A DNA stretch of 48,460 bases from Deltaproteobacteria bacterium. Its GTDB lineage: Bacteria > Desulfobacterota > DSM-4660 > Desulfatiglandales > HGW-15. Shown here piece by piece: positions 34,154 through 42,810 of the stretch (position 1 is the stretch's first letter; every line of letters starts with the position of its first letter). The notes under the pieces are model-generated. The model did not search any database. It was not told where the DNA came from and worked only from the letters and a program-made list of their open reading frames with translations. Position numbers and translations under genes: made by a program. The stretch lies in assembly GCA_019310525.1 (NCBI GenBank), contig JAFDEE010000035.1, positions 1 to 48,460 on the forward strand, read 5' to 3'.

Positions 34154-34575
34154 TCTCTACGGTCTGGCTCAAGCCGGGAAACCGGCCGGAAACAGGCCAC
34201 GACCTGCCTCGACATGGAGTGGGACGAGGCCTGAATCGAAGCCGGATTGTTTTGATTCCGGTATGGCCACTTGAAAGGGCTCGGTACGAAGCTTCCTTAT
34301 AAAGGAATTCATTGTAATTCATCAAGAGGAAAATAAGATTACATGAAAATCGCGATCGCATTCCATGGACCTGAGGCCGCCTTAGGGAACTCGGGGCACC
34401 TGATTTAACTTGACAAGGAGAGGGGCTCTGAGTAAGCAATGTGCCGGGGGCTCTCTCTCCTGGAGAGTTTCGGGATCTCGAAGATTCGACCTGAGCCTCG
34501 TTTCGCCGGATTGATCCTCCCTGAAACGTGAAGCACACCAAGCATTCGGAACTTTAATAGATTGGAGCTGAGACC

Positions 34576-35577
34576 ATGAGCCGTGAACTTGAACGGGAAG
34601 TGGCCGTCCGGGCCGTCCTGAAAGCCTGCAGACTTTGCCGCAACGTCCAATCGGAACACATGTCCCGGCAAAAAGTAAACAAAACGGATGGATCCCCGGT
34701 AACGGTAGCCGATTTCGGGGGACAGGCCCTGGTGTCCCACCATCTGAGTATGGCGTTCCCGGCTGATCCCCTGATGGGAGAGGAAAGTTCGGATCAACTT
34801 CTCAGGAGGGAGAACGGGGCCCTCAAGGAATCCGTTATCCAACACGTGCGTCGAATCGTTCCGGAACTGGATGAGGAAGAGATCCTGGCGGCCATCGATC
34901 GAGGAAATGCCTCGGGTGGGCCTTCCGGACGATTCTGGGTCCTGGACCCCGTGGATGGAACGAAAGGGTTTTTAAGAGGTGCCCAGTATGCGGTGGCGCT
35001 GGCTCTCGTGGAAGACGGGGAAGTCACCCTAGGGGTGTTGGGATGTCCGAATCTTCCGTTGGTTCTCGATAACCCGGGGGGGCATCCTGGACAGGGGTGC
35101 CTTTTCTTTGCAGCCAAGGGGGAAGGGGCCTTTATGCGTCCCCTGGATGAGGAGAGAGAGCAACGGATCACTGTATCACTGGAGGAGCGGCCCTCTGGGG
35201 CCCTCTTTGCCGAGTCCTTCGAATCGGAACATTCTTCCCATAAAGACAGCGCCCGGCTCGCAAAAATGCTCGGAGTCACCAGGGAGCCCCTCCGGATGGA
35301 CGGCCAGGGGAAATACGGCCTTGTGGCCAGAGGGGAGGCCACTATCTATCTCCGGGTGCCGGTAGGGAAGGAATATGCAGAGAATATTTGGGATCATGCT
35401 GCAGGTGCTGTTATCGTGGAGGAGGCTGGCGGGAAGGTGACCGATTTGGACGGTCTTCGGCTGGACTTTTCCAGGGGTAAGAAGCTGGAGAAAAACAGGG
35501 GAATTTTGGCAAGCAACGGCAGACTTCACGATACCGTGCTGGAGGCCCTGGAAGGGTTGCCGGGGCAGAAGGAATAA
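34576..35577 (+). CDS. CysQ/HAL2-type 3'(2'),5'-bisphosphate nucleotidase (inositol monophosphatase superfamily)
   Basis: A 333-residue member of the lithium-sensitive phosphatase superfamily. The Mg-binding motifs are visible: VTVADFGGQA near residue 37, GEESSDQLL near 69, WVLDPVDGTKGFLRG (about 122-136) and IWDHAAGAVIVEEAGG near the C-terminus. The HAL2-type DPVDGTKGFLRG and the insertion around the second motif suggest a 3'-phosphoadenosine-5'-phosphate nucleotidase, which would clear PAP from sulfate assimilation or sulfotransferase reactions. It is 36 bases upstream of the DsrE-like gene and may be cotranscribed. The substrate is inferred from the family. Confidence 0.85.
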   Translation: MSRELEREVAVRAVLKACRLCRNVQSEHMSRQKVNKTDGSPVTVADFGGQALVSHHLSMAFPADPLMGEESSDQLLRRENGALKESVIQHVRRIVPELDEEEILAAIDRGNASGGPSGRFWVLDPVDGTKGFLRGAQYAVALALVEDGEVTLGVLGCPNLPLVLDNPGGHPGQGCLFFAAKGEGAFMRPLDEEREQRITVSLEERPSGALFAESFESEHSSHKDSARLAKMLGVTREPLRMDGQGKYGLVARGEATIYLRVPVGKEYAENIWDHAAGAVIVEEAGGKVTDLDGLRLDFSRGKKLEKNRGILASNGRLHDTVLEALEGLPGQKE

Positions 35578-35613
35578 GATTGATCAGTAACTTTTTGAGA
35601 GGGGAGGGGTAAA

Positions 35614-35964
35614 ATGGCCGATTTCTTGTTTGTCCTGAGTCATGATGACAATGAAAAGGCGACCCGGTGTTTTCAGTTCGCAAAGATCGCCCATTCAAAG
35701 GGACATCGGGTCAATCTGTTTTTTATCGATGGGGGAGTTATGTGGGCAGACTCTGAGAGGGATATGAATATCAAGACCCTCACCGGTGACTGCCCCAACG
35801 ACTATTTCCCCTACCTAGTGGAAAACGAGGTCCCCATCGGAGTTTGAATCCCCTGCGCAAAGGCTCGTCAGGTTGACGAGTCCAAGTTTTTCTCCAACAT
35901 GGTCCTGGACGGCGGTCCGCACCTGATCGATTTGGCCGCTGAGTCCAAGGTCTTCAATTTTTAG
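35614..35964 (+). CDS. DsrE-like protein, probable selenoprotein (in-frame TGA at codon 78)
   Basis: Read with the TGA at 35845-35847 as selenocysteine, this is one gene of 116 residues. The first 77 (ADFLFVLSHDDNEKATRCFQ...) match DsrE family proteins. The TGA would be Sec78, giving U-I-P-C-A-K-A-R, where relatives have C-T-P-C-A-K-A-R; this is a redox C-x-x-C turned into U-x-x-C. The frame stays open for 38 further family-like codons to TAG at 35962-35964. 16 bases past the TGA a perfect 6-bp stem (CTCGTC/GACGAG) with loop AGGTT (35864-35880) resembles a bacterial SECIS. GGGGAGGGG precedes the ATG. The other explanation, a nonsense mutation, would not explain the hairpin. Confidence 0.82.
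35862..35882 (+). promoter_or_regulatory. Candidate bacterial SECIS hairpin
   Basis: GGCTCGTC pairs with GACGAGTCC-type sequence (one G-U pair) around the apical loop AGGTT. It starts 15 bases after the in-frame TGA, and the loop is about 23 bases after it, in the range used by SelB. The guanines in the loop resemble the AGGU loop of the E. coli fdhF element. Confidence 0.7.
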
Positions 35965-35999
35965 AGGGCCTCAAGACTTCGTGAGGGGACGGGGGTCGG

Positions 36000-36779
36000 C
36001 TAGCTCCCGTTGCGGCCGTCCTTCCACCCGTACTGCCCCTCCAGATCCCATCCTTCGATTTCCTCCTTTTGGGGGGGTTGGTAGAGGCCTATCCTGCTAG
36101 GACCCCATTTGAACCGGGCCTTCAAGTCCATCAGGAGTTCCAGGTACTTCAAGGGAGCGAGCAAGGGATCGATCACAGGAACGCCAAGGTCGGCCTGAAG
36201 TGCCCGGTAGAAGCCGAATCCCATGGTGCAACCCAGTAGGATGACCTCGGCACCGTCCCTCTCAATCGCTTCCAGCGCCGCTTCCTTGAAGCGGCGCTGG
36301 GTTTCTTCAGGGTCGCTTTGCAGGTCGGGAGCACCGAAATCTATGGCCTTCAGAGAGCAGAGCTTTGTTGTAAAGCCGTAACGATGCACTACTTCCAGCA
36401 TCCGGGGGATCCATTTGCGGCGGCCGAGAATAATCGAAAATGAATGCCCCAAGGTGGCGCCGATGTGCATGGAGGCCTCGGCCGGACCGGTCATGACCAG
36501 CCTTTCGGCGATCTCCCTGCCTTCTAAAAGCCCCACGTCATAGTAACAACCGACCACCGCCCCATCATATCCTTCCTGATCCGCCCGCTTGATCCAATGC
36601 AGGACGTCTGGCAATACCAGGGCTTCATAGAAGCGGTATTCTAGGTGGAGGGGTCCCCGGCTGAGGGAGACGGTTTTGATCTCCACATCCCGGGCCTTTT
36701 CTCTGTCAAGAAATTCCTTGATGGTCGTGTCGAGTTCGTCTGTCCCGACCGCCCTGATCCATAACACACTCTTAGGCAT
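36000..36779 (-). CDS. Asp/Glu/hydantoin racemase family protein (1)
   Basis: A 259-residue protein of the Asp/Glu racemase superfamily. Two catalytic cysteines are expected; they fit VVGCYYDVGL (first half) and ILLGCTMGFGF (second half). The LGVPVIDPLLAPLKYLE end is usual for hydantoin racemases and maleate isomerase-like enzymes. It is the last gene of the minus-strand peptide locus, 98 bases after dppF. A second, shorter racemase-family gene lies upstream in the same locus (44168-44869), so the two probably act on different products. The substrate is not known. Confidence 0.82.
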   Translation of the reverse strand: MPKSVLWIRAVGTDELDTTIKEFLDREKARDVEIKTVSLSRGPLHLEYRFYEALVLPDVLHWIKRADQEGYDGAVVGCYYDVGLLEGREIAERLVMTGPAEASMHIGATLGHSFSIILGRRKWIPRMLEVVHRYGFTTKLCSLKAIDFGAPDLQSDPEETQRRFKEAALEAIERDGAEVILLGCTMGFGFYRALQADLGVPVIDPLLAPLKYLELLMDLKARFKWGPSRIGLYQPPQKEEIEGWDLEGQYGWKDGRNGS

Positions 36780-36840
36780 GCTTTACGCCTCCTTTCACGG
36801 CTCCTTCGTAGTAGATTCATAGAGGCCTTCGAACCCAAAT

Positions 36841-36880
36841 TTTGCATAAACAATCTTGAATCTGTGGATACTCCCCCTTA
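36841..36880 (+). repeat. Fragment of repeat family C
   Basis: TTTGCATAAACAATCTTGAA is identical to the left end of repeat C at 1510 and 38853, followed by diverged sequence (ATCTGTGGATACTCCCCC) before the dppF stop. It is probably a remnant or a partial copy. Confidence 0.6.
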
Positions 36881-37846
36881 TACCCTGTGGCATGCCGCCC
36901 AGTGCCCCGGCTCGATCTCGATCAGCTCAGGCCGGATTTCCGAACATTGTGGGAGGGCATCGGAACAACGCGGATGAAAGGCACACCCGCCGGGCGGGTT
37001 TACCTGGCTGGGCACCTCGCCCCTGATCCCGCGGGGCTTTCTGGGGACGAATGGGTCGGGTTTTGGAACAGCGGAGAGTAGCGCTCGGGTATAGGGGTGC
37101 CCGGGGCGGGTGAACAGGGCGTTTCGGTCGGCCAGTTCCACGATCCGACCGAGGTACATGACGGCCACCCGATCGCAGATGTGGCGGACCACGCTCAAGT
37201 CATGGGAGATGAAGAGGTAGGTGAGGGAGAAGCGCGACTGAAGATCTAAGAGAAGATTGAGGATTTGGGCCTGGATGGAAACGTCAAGGGCTGAAACCGG
37301 TTCGTCGGCGATGATCAGTTTGGGGCTCAAGGCCAGGGCCCGGGCCACACAGACCCTCTGACGCTGTCCACCGGAAAACTCGTGGGGGTAGCGATAAACG
37401 TGCTCGGGCCGAAGGCCCACGAGGGCTGCTAATTCCTCCCTTCTTTTTTTTCTCTCATCCCTGGAGTAAAGTCCATGTACAGCGAAAGCCTCGCCGATGA
37501 TCCTGCCCACGGTTTTCCTGGGGTTCAGGGATGAGTAAGGGTCCTGGAAGATGATTTGCATATCCCGACGAATCGTTCGCATTTCCGAGCGATTCAACCC
37601 CGCTATATCTCGACCCTCGAAGAGGATCCGTCCACCGGTGGGTTCCTCGAGCCTGAGGATGCAGCGGCCGATGGTGGTCTTGCCGCACCCGGACTCTCCC
37701 ACCAGTCCGAAGGTCTCTCCTCGGCGGATGGTGAGAGATACACCGTCTACGGCCTTTACGAAGTGTTTCGGCTTCCTGAAAAATCCTCCGCCTATGGGGA
37801 AGTATTTTTTCAGTTCTTCTATCTTCAGTAACGCATCTCTATTCAT
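36878..37846 (-). CDS. dppF: Peptide ABC transporter ATP-binding protein (DppF/OppF family)
   Basis: One of two ATPases that drive the peptide importer. Walker A is [15 protein letters not shown], the Q loop follows in [16 protein letters not shown], the ABC signature is [14 protein letters not shown] and Walker [15 protein letters not shown]. The C-terminal [18 protein letters not shown] and [18 protein letters not shown] regions are the OppF-type extension that carries conserved cysteines. I use the ATG at 37846, which overlaps the dppD stop by eight bases; an ATG at 37867 with a better ribosome site is also possible. The gene precedes the racemase at 36000. Confidence 0.93.
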   Translation of the reverse strand: MNRDALLKIEELKKYFPIGGGFFRKPKHFVKAVDGVSLTIRRGETFGLVGESGCGKTTIGRCILRLEEPTGGRILFEGRDIAGLNRSEMRTIRRDMQIIFQDPYSSLNPRKTVGRIIGEAFAVHGLYSRDERKKRREELAALVGLRPEHVYRYPHEFSGGQRQRVCVARALALSPKLIIADEPVSALDVSIQAQILNLLLDLQSRFSLTYLFISHDLSVVRHICDRVAVMYLGRIVELADRNALFTRPGHPYTRALLSAVPKPDPFVPRKPRGIRGEVPSQVNPPGGCAFHPRCSDALPQCSEIRPELIEIEPGHWAACHRV

Positions 37847-38816
37847 AGAGCCAACATCGCACTCCATGGCCTTCCTGGATTCGGATCAGGGGGGGCGGCT
37901 CCTCACGGCATTTTTTTAAGGCCCGGGGACACCGTTCCCGGAAAGTGCAGCCTTCCGGAAGGTGAAAAAGGCTGGGGACCAGGCCCGGGATGACCTCCAG
38001 GTGCTTGTCCTTTTGGATTGGCTTCGTGATACTGGGAATGGAGGCCATCAACCCTTGGGTATAAGGATGAAAAGGATTTCTGAAAAGGGCCTTGACCTTC
38101 GCTTCCTCCACTACTTGGCCCGTGTACATCACCGCCACCCGGCTGGCCATTTCGGCAATAACTCCAAGATCGTGGGTAATCAGGAGAACAGCTGCGCCCA
38201 TCTCCTCCTTGAGCTCAATGAGCAGGTCGAGGATCTGGGCCTGTATGGTCACGTCCAGGGCTGTGGTGGGTTCGTCGGCAATAAGGAGGGAGGGACGACT
38301 GGAGAGGGCCATGGCGATCATGACCCTCTGGCGCATGCCCCCGCTGATCTGGTGGGGGTATTCCCCGAATTTTCTGGAAGGGTCCGGTATGCCGACCTTA
38401 ATTAGCATCTCCAGGGCCGTTTCCTTTGCCTCGGCCTTCGAGACCCCCCGGTGAATCCTGATGATTTCCGTCATCTGGGCGCCGATCGTGAAAACCGGGT
38501 TCAGGGAGGTCATAGGCTCCTGGAAAATCATGGAAATGGAACGCCCCCGGATCCTTCGCATTTTCGCTTCACTCAGCCGAAGCAAATCCTGGCCCCTGAA
38601 CAGGACACGGCCCTTCAGGATGCGCCCGGGAGGATCCGGAATGAGCCGGATCACGGAAAGAGCGGTTACGCTCTTGCCGCACCCGGACTCCCCAACCAAC
38701 CCGAAGGTTTCACCCTCTTGGATGGTCAAGTCCAGCCCCTTCACCGCGAGGGCCGTTCCCTCATCGGTATTGAATCGGGTATGTAGATTTTTTACTTCCA
38801 GAAGTGGCTCAACCAT
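37839..38816 (-). CDS. dppD: Peptide ABC transporter ATP-binding protein (DppD/OppD family)
   Basis: The second ATPase of the importer, 325 residues. It opens with the typical [32 protein letters not shown], then Walker [15 protein letters not shown] loop [16 protein letters not shown], the ABC signature [14 protein letters not shown] and Walker [15 protein letters not shown]. The C-terminal [19 protein letters not shown] carries the OppD-type cysteine motif. It overlaps dppF. The gap of about 330 bases to dppC is filled by repeat C (38853-39102), an interruption within an otherwise compact operon. Confidence 0.94.
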   Translation of the reverse strand: MVEPLLEVKNLHTRFNTDEGTALAVKGLDLTIQEGETFGLVGESGCGKSVTALSVIRLIPDPPGRILKGRVLFRGQDLLRLSEAKMRRIRGRSISMIFQEPMTSLNPVFTIGAQMTEIIRIHRGVSKAEAKETALEMLIKVGIPDPSRKFGEYPHQISGGMRQRVMIAMALSSRPSLLIADEPTTALDVTIQAQILDLLIELKEEMGAAVLLITHDLGVIAEMASRVAVMYTGQVVEEAKVKALFRNPFHPYTQGLMASIPSITKPIQKDKHLEVIPGLVPSLFHLPEGCTFRERCPRALKKCREEPPPLIRIQEGHGVRCWLYE

Positions 38817-38852
38817 TTTTTAAAGAGAAGAAGAAAATAATGTAATTCCTGA

Positions 38853-39102
38853 ATCTTGCATAAACAATCTTGAACCCGTTAAAAAATTCATTGAAATTCC
38901 CCCTGTTAGGTCATAACCAGAGGGGGATGGAAGTTCTGCCCGATGGGTGAGAACAGAATAAAGAGTAATATTTCAAGATTGTTTACCCTTCGGGAGCGTC
39001 GATTTTACCCGGGATCTGCTTCTTTATCGACCGCTCGCGGTAGGAGAGTATAGCTGCGCGGTCGATGCCTCGCATCTTCGGCAAACTCGACGCTTGCAAG
39101 AT
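38853..39102. repeat. Repeat family C copy 2 (uninterrupted) inside the dpp operon
   Basis: Runs from ATCTTGCATAAACAATCTTG to CGACGCTTGCAAGAT, 250 bases, nearly identical to the copy at 1510-1864 apart from the A2 insertion there. It lies between dppC and dppD and has no coding frame. Confidence 0.75.
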
Positions 39103-39144
39103 CCAGGTATTTGTCGTTTTCCCGACATCGGAGCGTTGAATCCT

Positions 39145-40020
39145 TCACTTCAATCGCAGCTTGGGATTGAACACCTCCCTTAACCCGTCGCCGATCAAGG
39201 TACAGCCGGCAACCCCCAACATGATGAACAGACCCGGGAAGACGGTGGTCCACCATTGGCCGTTTATGATGTATTGCCTCCCCTCGGCGATCATAAGGCC
39301 CCATTCGGGGGTGGGTAACTTGGCGCCAAGGCCGATGAAGCTCAGACTGGCCACCCATAGGACTCCGTAACCAGTATAGATGGTTCCCTGGACGATCAGG
39401 GGAGTCATGCAGTTGGGCAGCACATCGGTCAGGATGATCCTGAGATGCCCGGAACCCAGGGCATAGGCCGCTTGTATGTAATCCATGCGCTTCACCTGGA
39501 TAGCCCGGCTGCGGGCCATCCGGGCGAAGATGGGGATGTAGGAGATACCGATGGCCAGGGCTGCGTTGAGCAGGGAAGGTCCCAATCCCGAAACGATCGC
39601 CATGGCGAGGATCAGGGGAGGAAACGCCAGCAGCACGTCGGCCACCCGCATGAAGACCATGTCGATTCCCCGTCCGAAGTAGCCCGAAACGAGTCCCAGC
39701 GGCGTACCCGCGAGGATCCCGACCATCACTGCCACCAGGGCGGAAAGCAGGGTATAGCGCGCACCGGCGAATATCCGGCTCATGATGTCCCGGCCGTAAT
39801 TGTCGGTCCCAAAGGGATGGGACAGGGTAGGGCCCATGAGTTTTTCCTTGAAGCAGGTCCCCAGGGGATCGTGGGGGGCCAGGGCTTCTCCGAAGAGGAC
39901 CAGAACGAAGACCACGGCCAGGATCGCCAAACCTGCGATTGCCGGCTTGTTCTTCATGAACAGGCGAAATTTATAGCGGAGAGAATTGGTATCTATCGGA
40001 CTTTCTTCACTCGGTTTCAT
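39145..40020 (-). CDS. dppC: Peptide ABC transporter permease (DppC family)
   Basis: A 291-residue inner-membrane permease. The N-terminal cytoplasmic part and first membrane segment (IAGLAILAVVFVLVLFGEALAPHDPL) are typical of DppC, which is followed by HPFGTDNYGRDIMSRIFAGARYTL. The EAA loop that contacts the ATPases reads YIQAAYALGSGHLRIILTDVLPNCMTPLIV. It is separated from dppB by six bases. The family assignment is firm. Confidence 0.94.
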   Translation of the reverse strand: MKPSEESPIDTNSLRYKFRLFMKNKPAIAGLAILAVVFVLVLFGEALAPHDPLGTCFKEKLMGPTLSHPFGTDNYGRDIMSRIFAGARYTLLSALVAVMVGILAGTPLGLVSGYFGRGIDMVFMRVADVLLAFPPLILAMAIVSGLGPSLLNAALAIGISYIPIFARMARSRAIQVKRMDYIQAAYALGSGHLRIILTDVLPNCMTPLIVQGTIYTGYGVLWVASLSFIGLGAKLPTPEWGLMIAEGRQYIINGQWWTTVFPGLFIMLGVAGCTLIGDGLREVFNPKLRLK

Positions 40021-40026
40021 GGCCCA

Positions 40027-41046
40027 TTACTCCAATTGTACTCTGGGATCGATCAATCGATATGAGATATCCACGATCAGGTTGATCACTGCGAAGATGA
40101 GCACGTAGAAGAGGATAAATCCCTGAAGTCCCGCATAGTCCAGGTATTGGATCGATTCCACGGCGAAGGATCCCACTCCCGGCCAGGCGAAGATCACCTC
40201 CGTCAAGACGGATCCGCCTAGGAGACCTCCGTAAATGGCCCCGGCCATGGTCACGGTCGGAAGAAGGGCATTTCGGAGGGCGTGGCGGAAGAGAACAGAT
40301 CTCAGACCGACACCCATAGCCTTGGCCGTCCGGATATAGTCTTCCTCGAGGGTTTCGATCAGGTCGGCCTTGAGGGTCCGAACAATGATTGCCCAGTTGA
40401 AAAAGGAAAGGGTGAGCCCTGGTAGAATCAGTTGCTTCAACGCGCCCAGGAAGGCCTTTAGATCCCCGGCCAACAGGGTGTCGATCAGCAGCAGGCCTGT
40501 TACGGTCGGGGGATAGCCTAATTCGGGTGAAAGCCTCCCCATGGGGGGCGGGGCCAGGTTGAGGAGGTAAAAGAAGAAGTAGATCAGCAGAAGCCCGAAC
40601 CAAAAGATGGGCATGGATACACCGATTACTGTAAAGATGCTGATCATGTGGTCAGGTAATCGGTTCCGGTAGTAACCTGCGATGATGCCGAGGGGCAGAC
40701 TGATGACCACCATCAGCAGAAAGGCGAAGGTGGTCAGTTCGAAGGTCGCAGGAAAGCGGCGCAGGAGTTCCTTGCTCACCGGGCTCCCTGCCCGCCAGGA
40801 GTACCCCAGATCGCCTCTGAGCACATGTCCCACGTAGGTCAAGAATTGGATCGGGAGGGGACGGTCCAGGCCCATCATCCGGCTCAAGGCTTCAACGTTC
40901 TCTGGAGAGGAATGGGCCGGGCCGAGAATCATCAGTACGGGGTCACCCGGCAATACCCGTGTCACGATGAACATGAGCAGCAGCGCGCCGAATACCGTGG
41001 GAACGGTATATACCAGGCGCCGCAGGATATATCGACCCAGGCTCAT
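40027..41046 (-). CDS. dppB: Peptide ABC transporter permease (DppB family)
   Basis: A 339-residue permease opening with YILRRLVYTVPTVFGALLLMFIVTRVLPGDPV, the DppB signature. About six membrane segments are visible, and the EAA loop YIRTAKAMGVGLRSVLFRHALRNALLPTVT lies at about residues 228-257. The gene follows the binding-protein gene after a 99-base gap that contains a strong hairpin. Confidence 0.94.
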   Translation of the reverse strand: MSLGRYILRRLVYTVPTVFGALLLMFIVTRVLPGDPVLMILGPAHSSPENVEALSRMMGLDRPLPIQFLTYVGHVLRGDLGYSWRAGSPVSKELLRRFPATFELTTFAFLLMVVISLPLGIIAGYYRNRLPDHMISIFTVIGVSMPIFWFGLLLIYFFFYLLNLAPPPMGRLSPELGYPPTVTGLLLIDTLLAGDLKAFLGALKQLILPGLTLSFFNWAIIVRTLKADLIETLEEDYIRTAKAMGVGLRSVLFRHALRNALLPTVTMAGAIYGGLLGGSVLTEVIFAWPGVGSFAVESIQYLDYAGLQGFILFYVLIFAVINLIVDISYRLIDPRVQLE

Positions 41047-41092
41047 GAATCGATTGGAACCCGTTTCTAACAGCGAAATCCTTACTATTAAA

Positions 41093-41130
41093 GAGCACCT
41101 TCCACCCCGGGGGAGGGGGGGAAGGTGCTC
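41093..41130 (-). terminator. Hairpin between dppA and dppB, probable attenuator
   Basis: GAGCACCTTCC and GGAAGGTGCTC are perfect 11-base arms around a GC-rich 16-base loop; on the minus strand the right arm is followed by TTTAATAG, a weak U-run. It would allow more mRNA for the binding protein than for the permeases, as in many ABC operons. Confidence 0.65.
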
Positions 41131-41145
41131 CGCATCCTTCGGTTT

Positions 41146-42735
41146 CTACTCGAAATAAATGGTTCGAACGTGGAACTGATCGTCCGGATTCAGACAGAAA
41201 CCCTTGACCCGTTTGTTCATGGCCGTGTCGGCTATGGGCTGGAACATGAAGATCCAGAGGTCATTGTCGATCACGTACTTTTGTACTTTCCTGGCCAGGG
41301 CGTACCGGGCTTTCTTGTCCACCATGGTCGAGGCCTGCTCGATCCATGCGTCCAGTTGGGGATCCTTGATCCTGGCATAGTTGCAGAAGCTCTTGGAACC
41401 CAGCAGGAACCCGAATTGGTACCAGGGATCTGTCACGAAGGAGGTCCATGCGACCATGAATATAGGGACTTTCCCGTTCTTGAGCTTGTCGAGGAACACC
41501 GCCTGGGGCAGAACATTGATATCCATTTTCACCCCAATCTTGGACAATTCCGCCTGCCAAGTCACGGCCACTTCCTTGTTGTTGGGGATTCGGCCCTCTC
41601 CGATCTGGAAGGAGAAGGAAAGGCCGTCCTTGTATCCGGCCTTGGCCAACAGTTCCTTGGCCTTTTTCAGATCCTGCTTGTAATGGAAAAATTCGGACGT
41701 GTGCCCGGGGCTCCCCTGGGAAGCTGGGCTGGTCATCTGGATGGCCCTGCCGTAAAGGACGTTGTTGATGACCGACTTATAGGGGAAGGAGTAGGCCAGG
41801 GCCTTTCGGACCAGAGGGTTGTTGAAGGGGGGATGGTTGCGGTTCATGTCGATGTAGTTGATCTTGATGGTCGGTCGGCCGATGACCTTCAGGTTTTTCT
41901 TCTTTGACAGCAGCGCGTAGTCCTTGGAGGGGATCCACCACATGATGTCTGTTTTTCCCCGCTCCAGCAACATCGCCCTGGTCGATTCTTCGGGAATGAT
42001 CTGGTAAATCACCTTCTTTATCTTCGGCTTGGGCCCCCAGTACCTTTCGAAACGCTCGAAGACTATCTCCACCCCCGGCTTGTATGATACCAGTTTGAAG
42101 GGCCCTGATCCGCAATCGTTTCTGGCCACCCACTCGTTTATCTTCCCCTCCATTACTCCGCCATGGGCCTCGACCGTTTTGGGGTCCTGTATCCCCAGGT
42201 TCAGCATCTGCAGGTAGTCCAGCAAAAGGGGGTTGGGCCCTTCCAGCTTGAAGCGGATGGTGTGCTCATCCAGGACCTCCATTCCCTTCTCGGTGATTTT
42301 TGCCAGCCACAGCACGGTCTTTGCCGCCAGTTTCGTTTTCCGGTACCTGGTGAAGGTGTATTTCACCGCCTGGGCATTGACCGGGTTTCCGGAATGAAAG
42401 ACTGCGTCTTTCCGGAGATAAAAGGTCCATTCGGACATGTCTGCGTTGTGTTCCCATCGCTCGGCAAGCATGGGCACCACCTTGGTGGTGTCTACCTTGA
42501 CGGTGCCGTCGGGCTGAGGGACTCTTTCGTACTGGACCAGAAAATCATACATCGCTCCAACGGCCGCATACCCTGTGTAGTCGCGGGTTATGGTCGCGGG
42601 ATCGAAGGTTCGGGCATCGGTTATAAAGGCTACCCTTAGGGTATCTTTCGCCTTGACCGATGGGATTGCCACCCCGACTCCCAAGAGAATCGTGAGGGTC
42701 AGGGCTAGAGCCGTCGATTTGATTGAAAAACGCAT
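41146..42735 (-). CDS. dppA: Peptide ABC transporter substrate-binding protein (family 5)
   Basis: A 529-residue periplasmic binding protein of the Dpp/Opp/Nik family 5. The signal peptide is visible at the N-terminus (MRFSIKSTALALTLTILLGVGVAIPSVKA) followed by KDTLRVAFITDARTFDPATI. Family features in order: MYDFLVQYERV, DMSEWTFYLRKDAVFHSGNPVNAQAVKYTFTRY, and the C-terminal DPQLDAWIEQAS segment. The ATG at 42735 has GGAGGGGGAAA upstream; the longer frame is not needed. No lipoprotein box is seen, so it is free in the periplasm. The ligand is a peptide or related oligomer; the exact type is unknown. Confidence 0.9.
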   Translation of the reverse strand: MRFSIKSTALALTLTILLGVGVAIPSVKAKDTLRVAFITDARTFDPATITRDYTGYAAVGAMYDFLVQYERVPQPDGTVKVDTTKVVPMLAERWEHNADMSEWTFYLRKDAVFHSGNPVNAQAVKYTFTRYRKTKLAAKTVLWLAKITEKGMEVLDEHTIRFKLEGPNPLLLDYLQMLNLGIQDPKTVEAHGGVMEGKINEWVARNDCGSGPFKLVSYKPGVEIVFERFERYWGPKPKIKKVIYQIIPEESTRAMLLERGKTDIMWWIPSKDYALLSKKKNLKVIGRPTIKINYIDMNRNHPPFNNPLVRKALAYSFPYKSVINNVLYGRAIQMTSPASQGSPGHTSEFFHYKQDLKKAKELLAKAGYKDGLSFSFQIGEGRIPNNKEVAVTWQAELSKIGVKMDINVLPQAVFLDKLKNGKVPIFMVAWTSFVTDPWYQFGFLLGSKSFCNYARIKDPQLDAWIEQASTMVDKKARYALARKVQKYVIDNDLWIFMFQPIADTAMNKRVKGFCLNPDDQFHVRTIYFE

Positions 42736-42810
42736 TTTCCCCCTCCTCTTTTGTATCGGTTCCTGAATCATGGGCCCCGCTCCCGGGCCGAGGTCGGCCC
42801 GGGGCACCTC

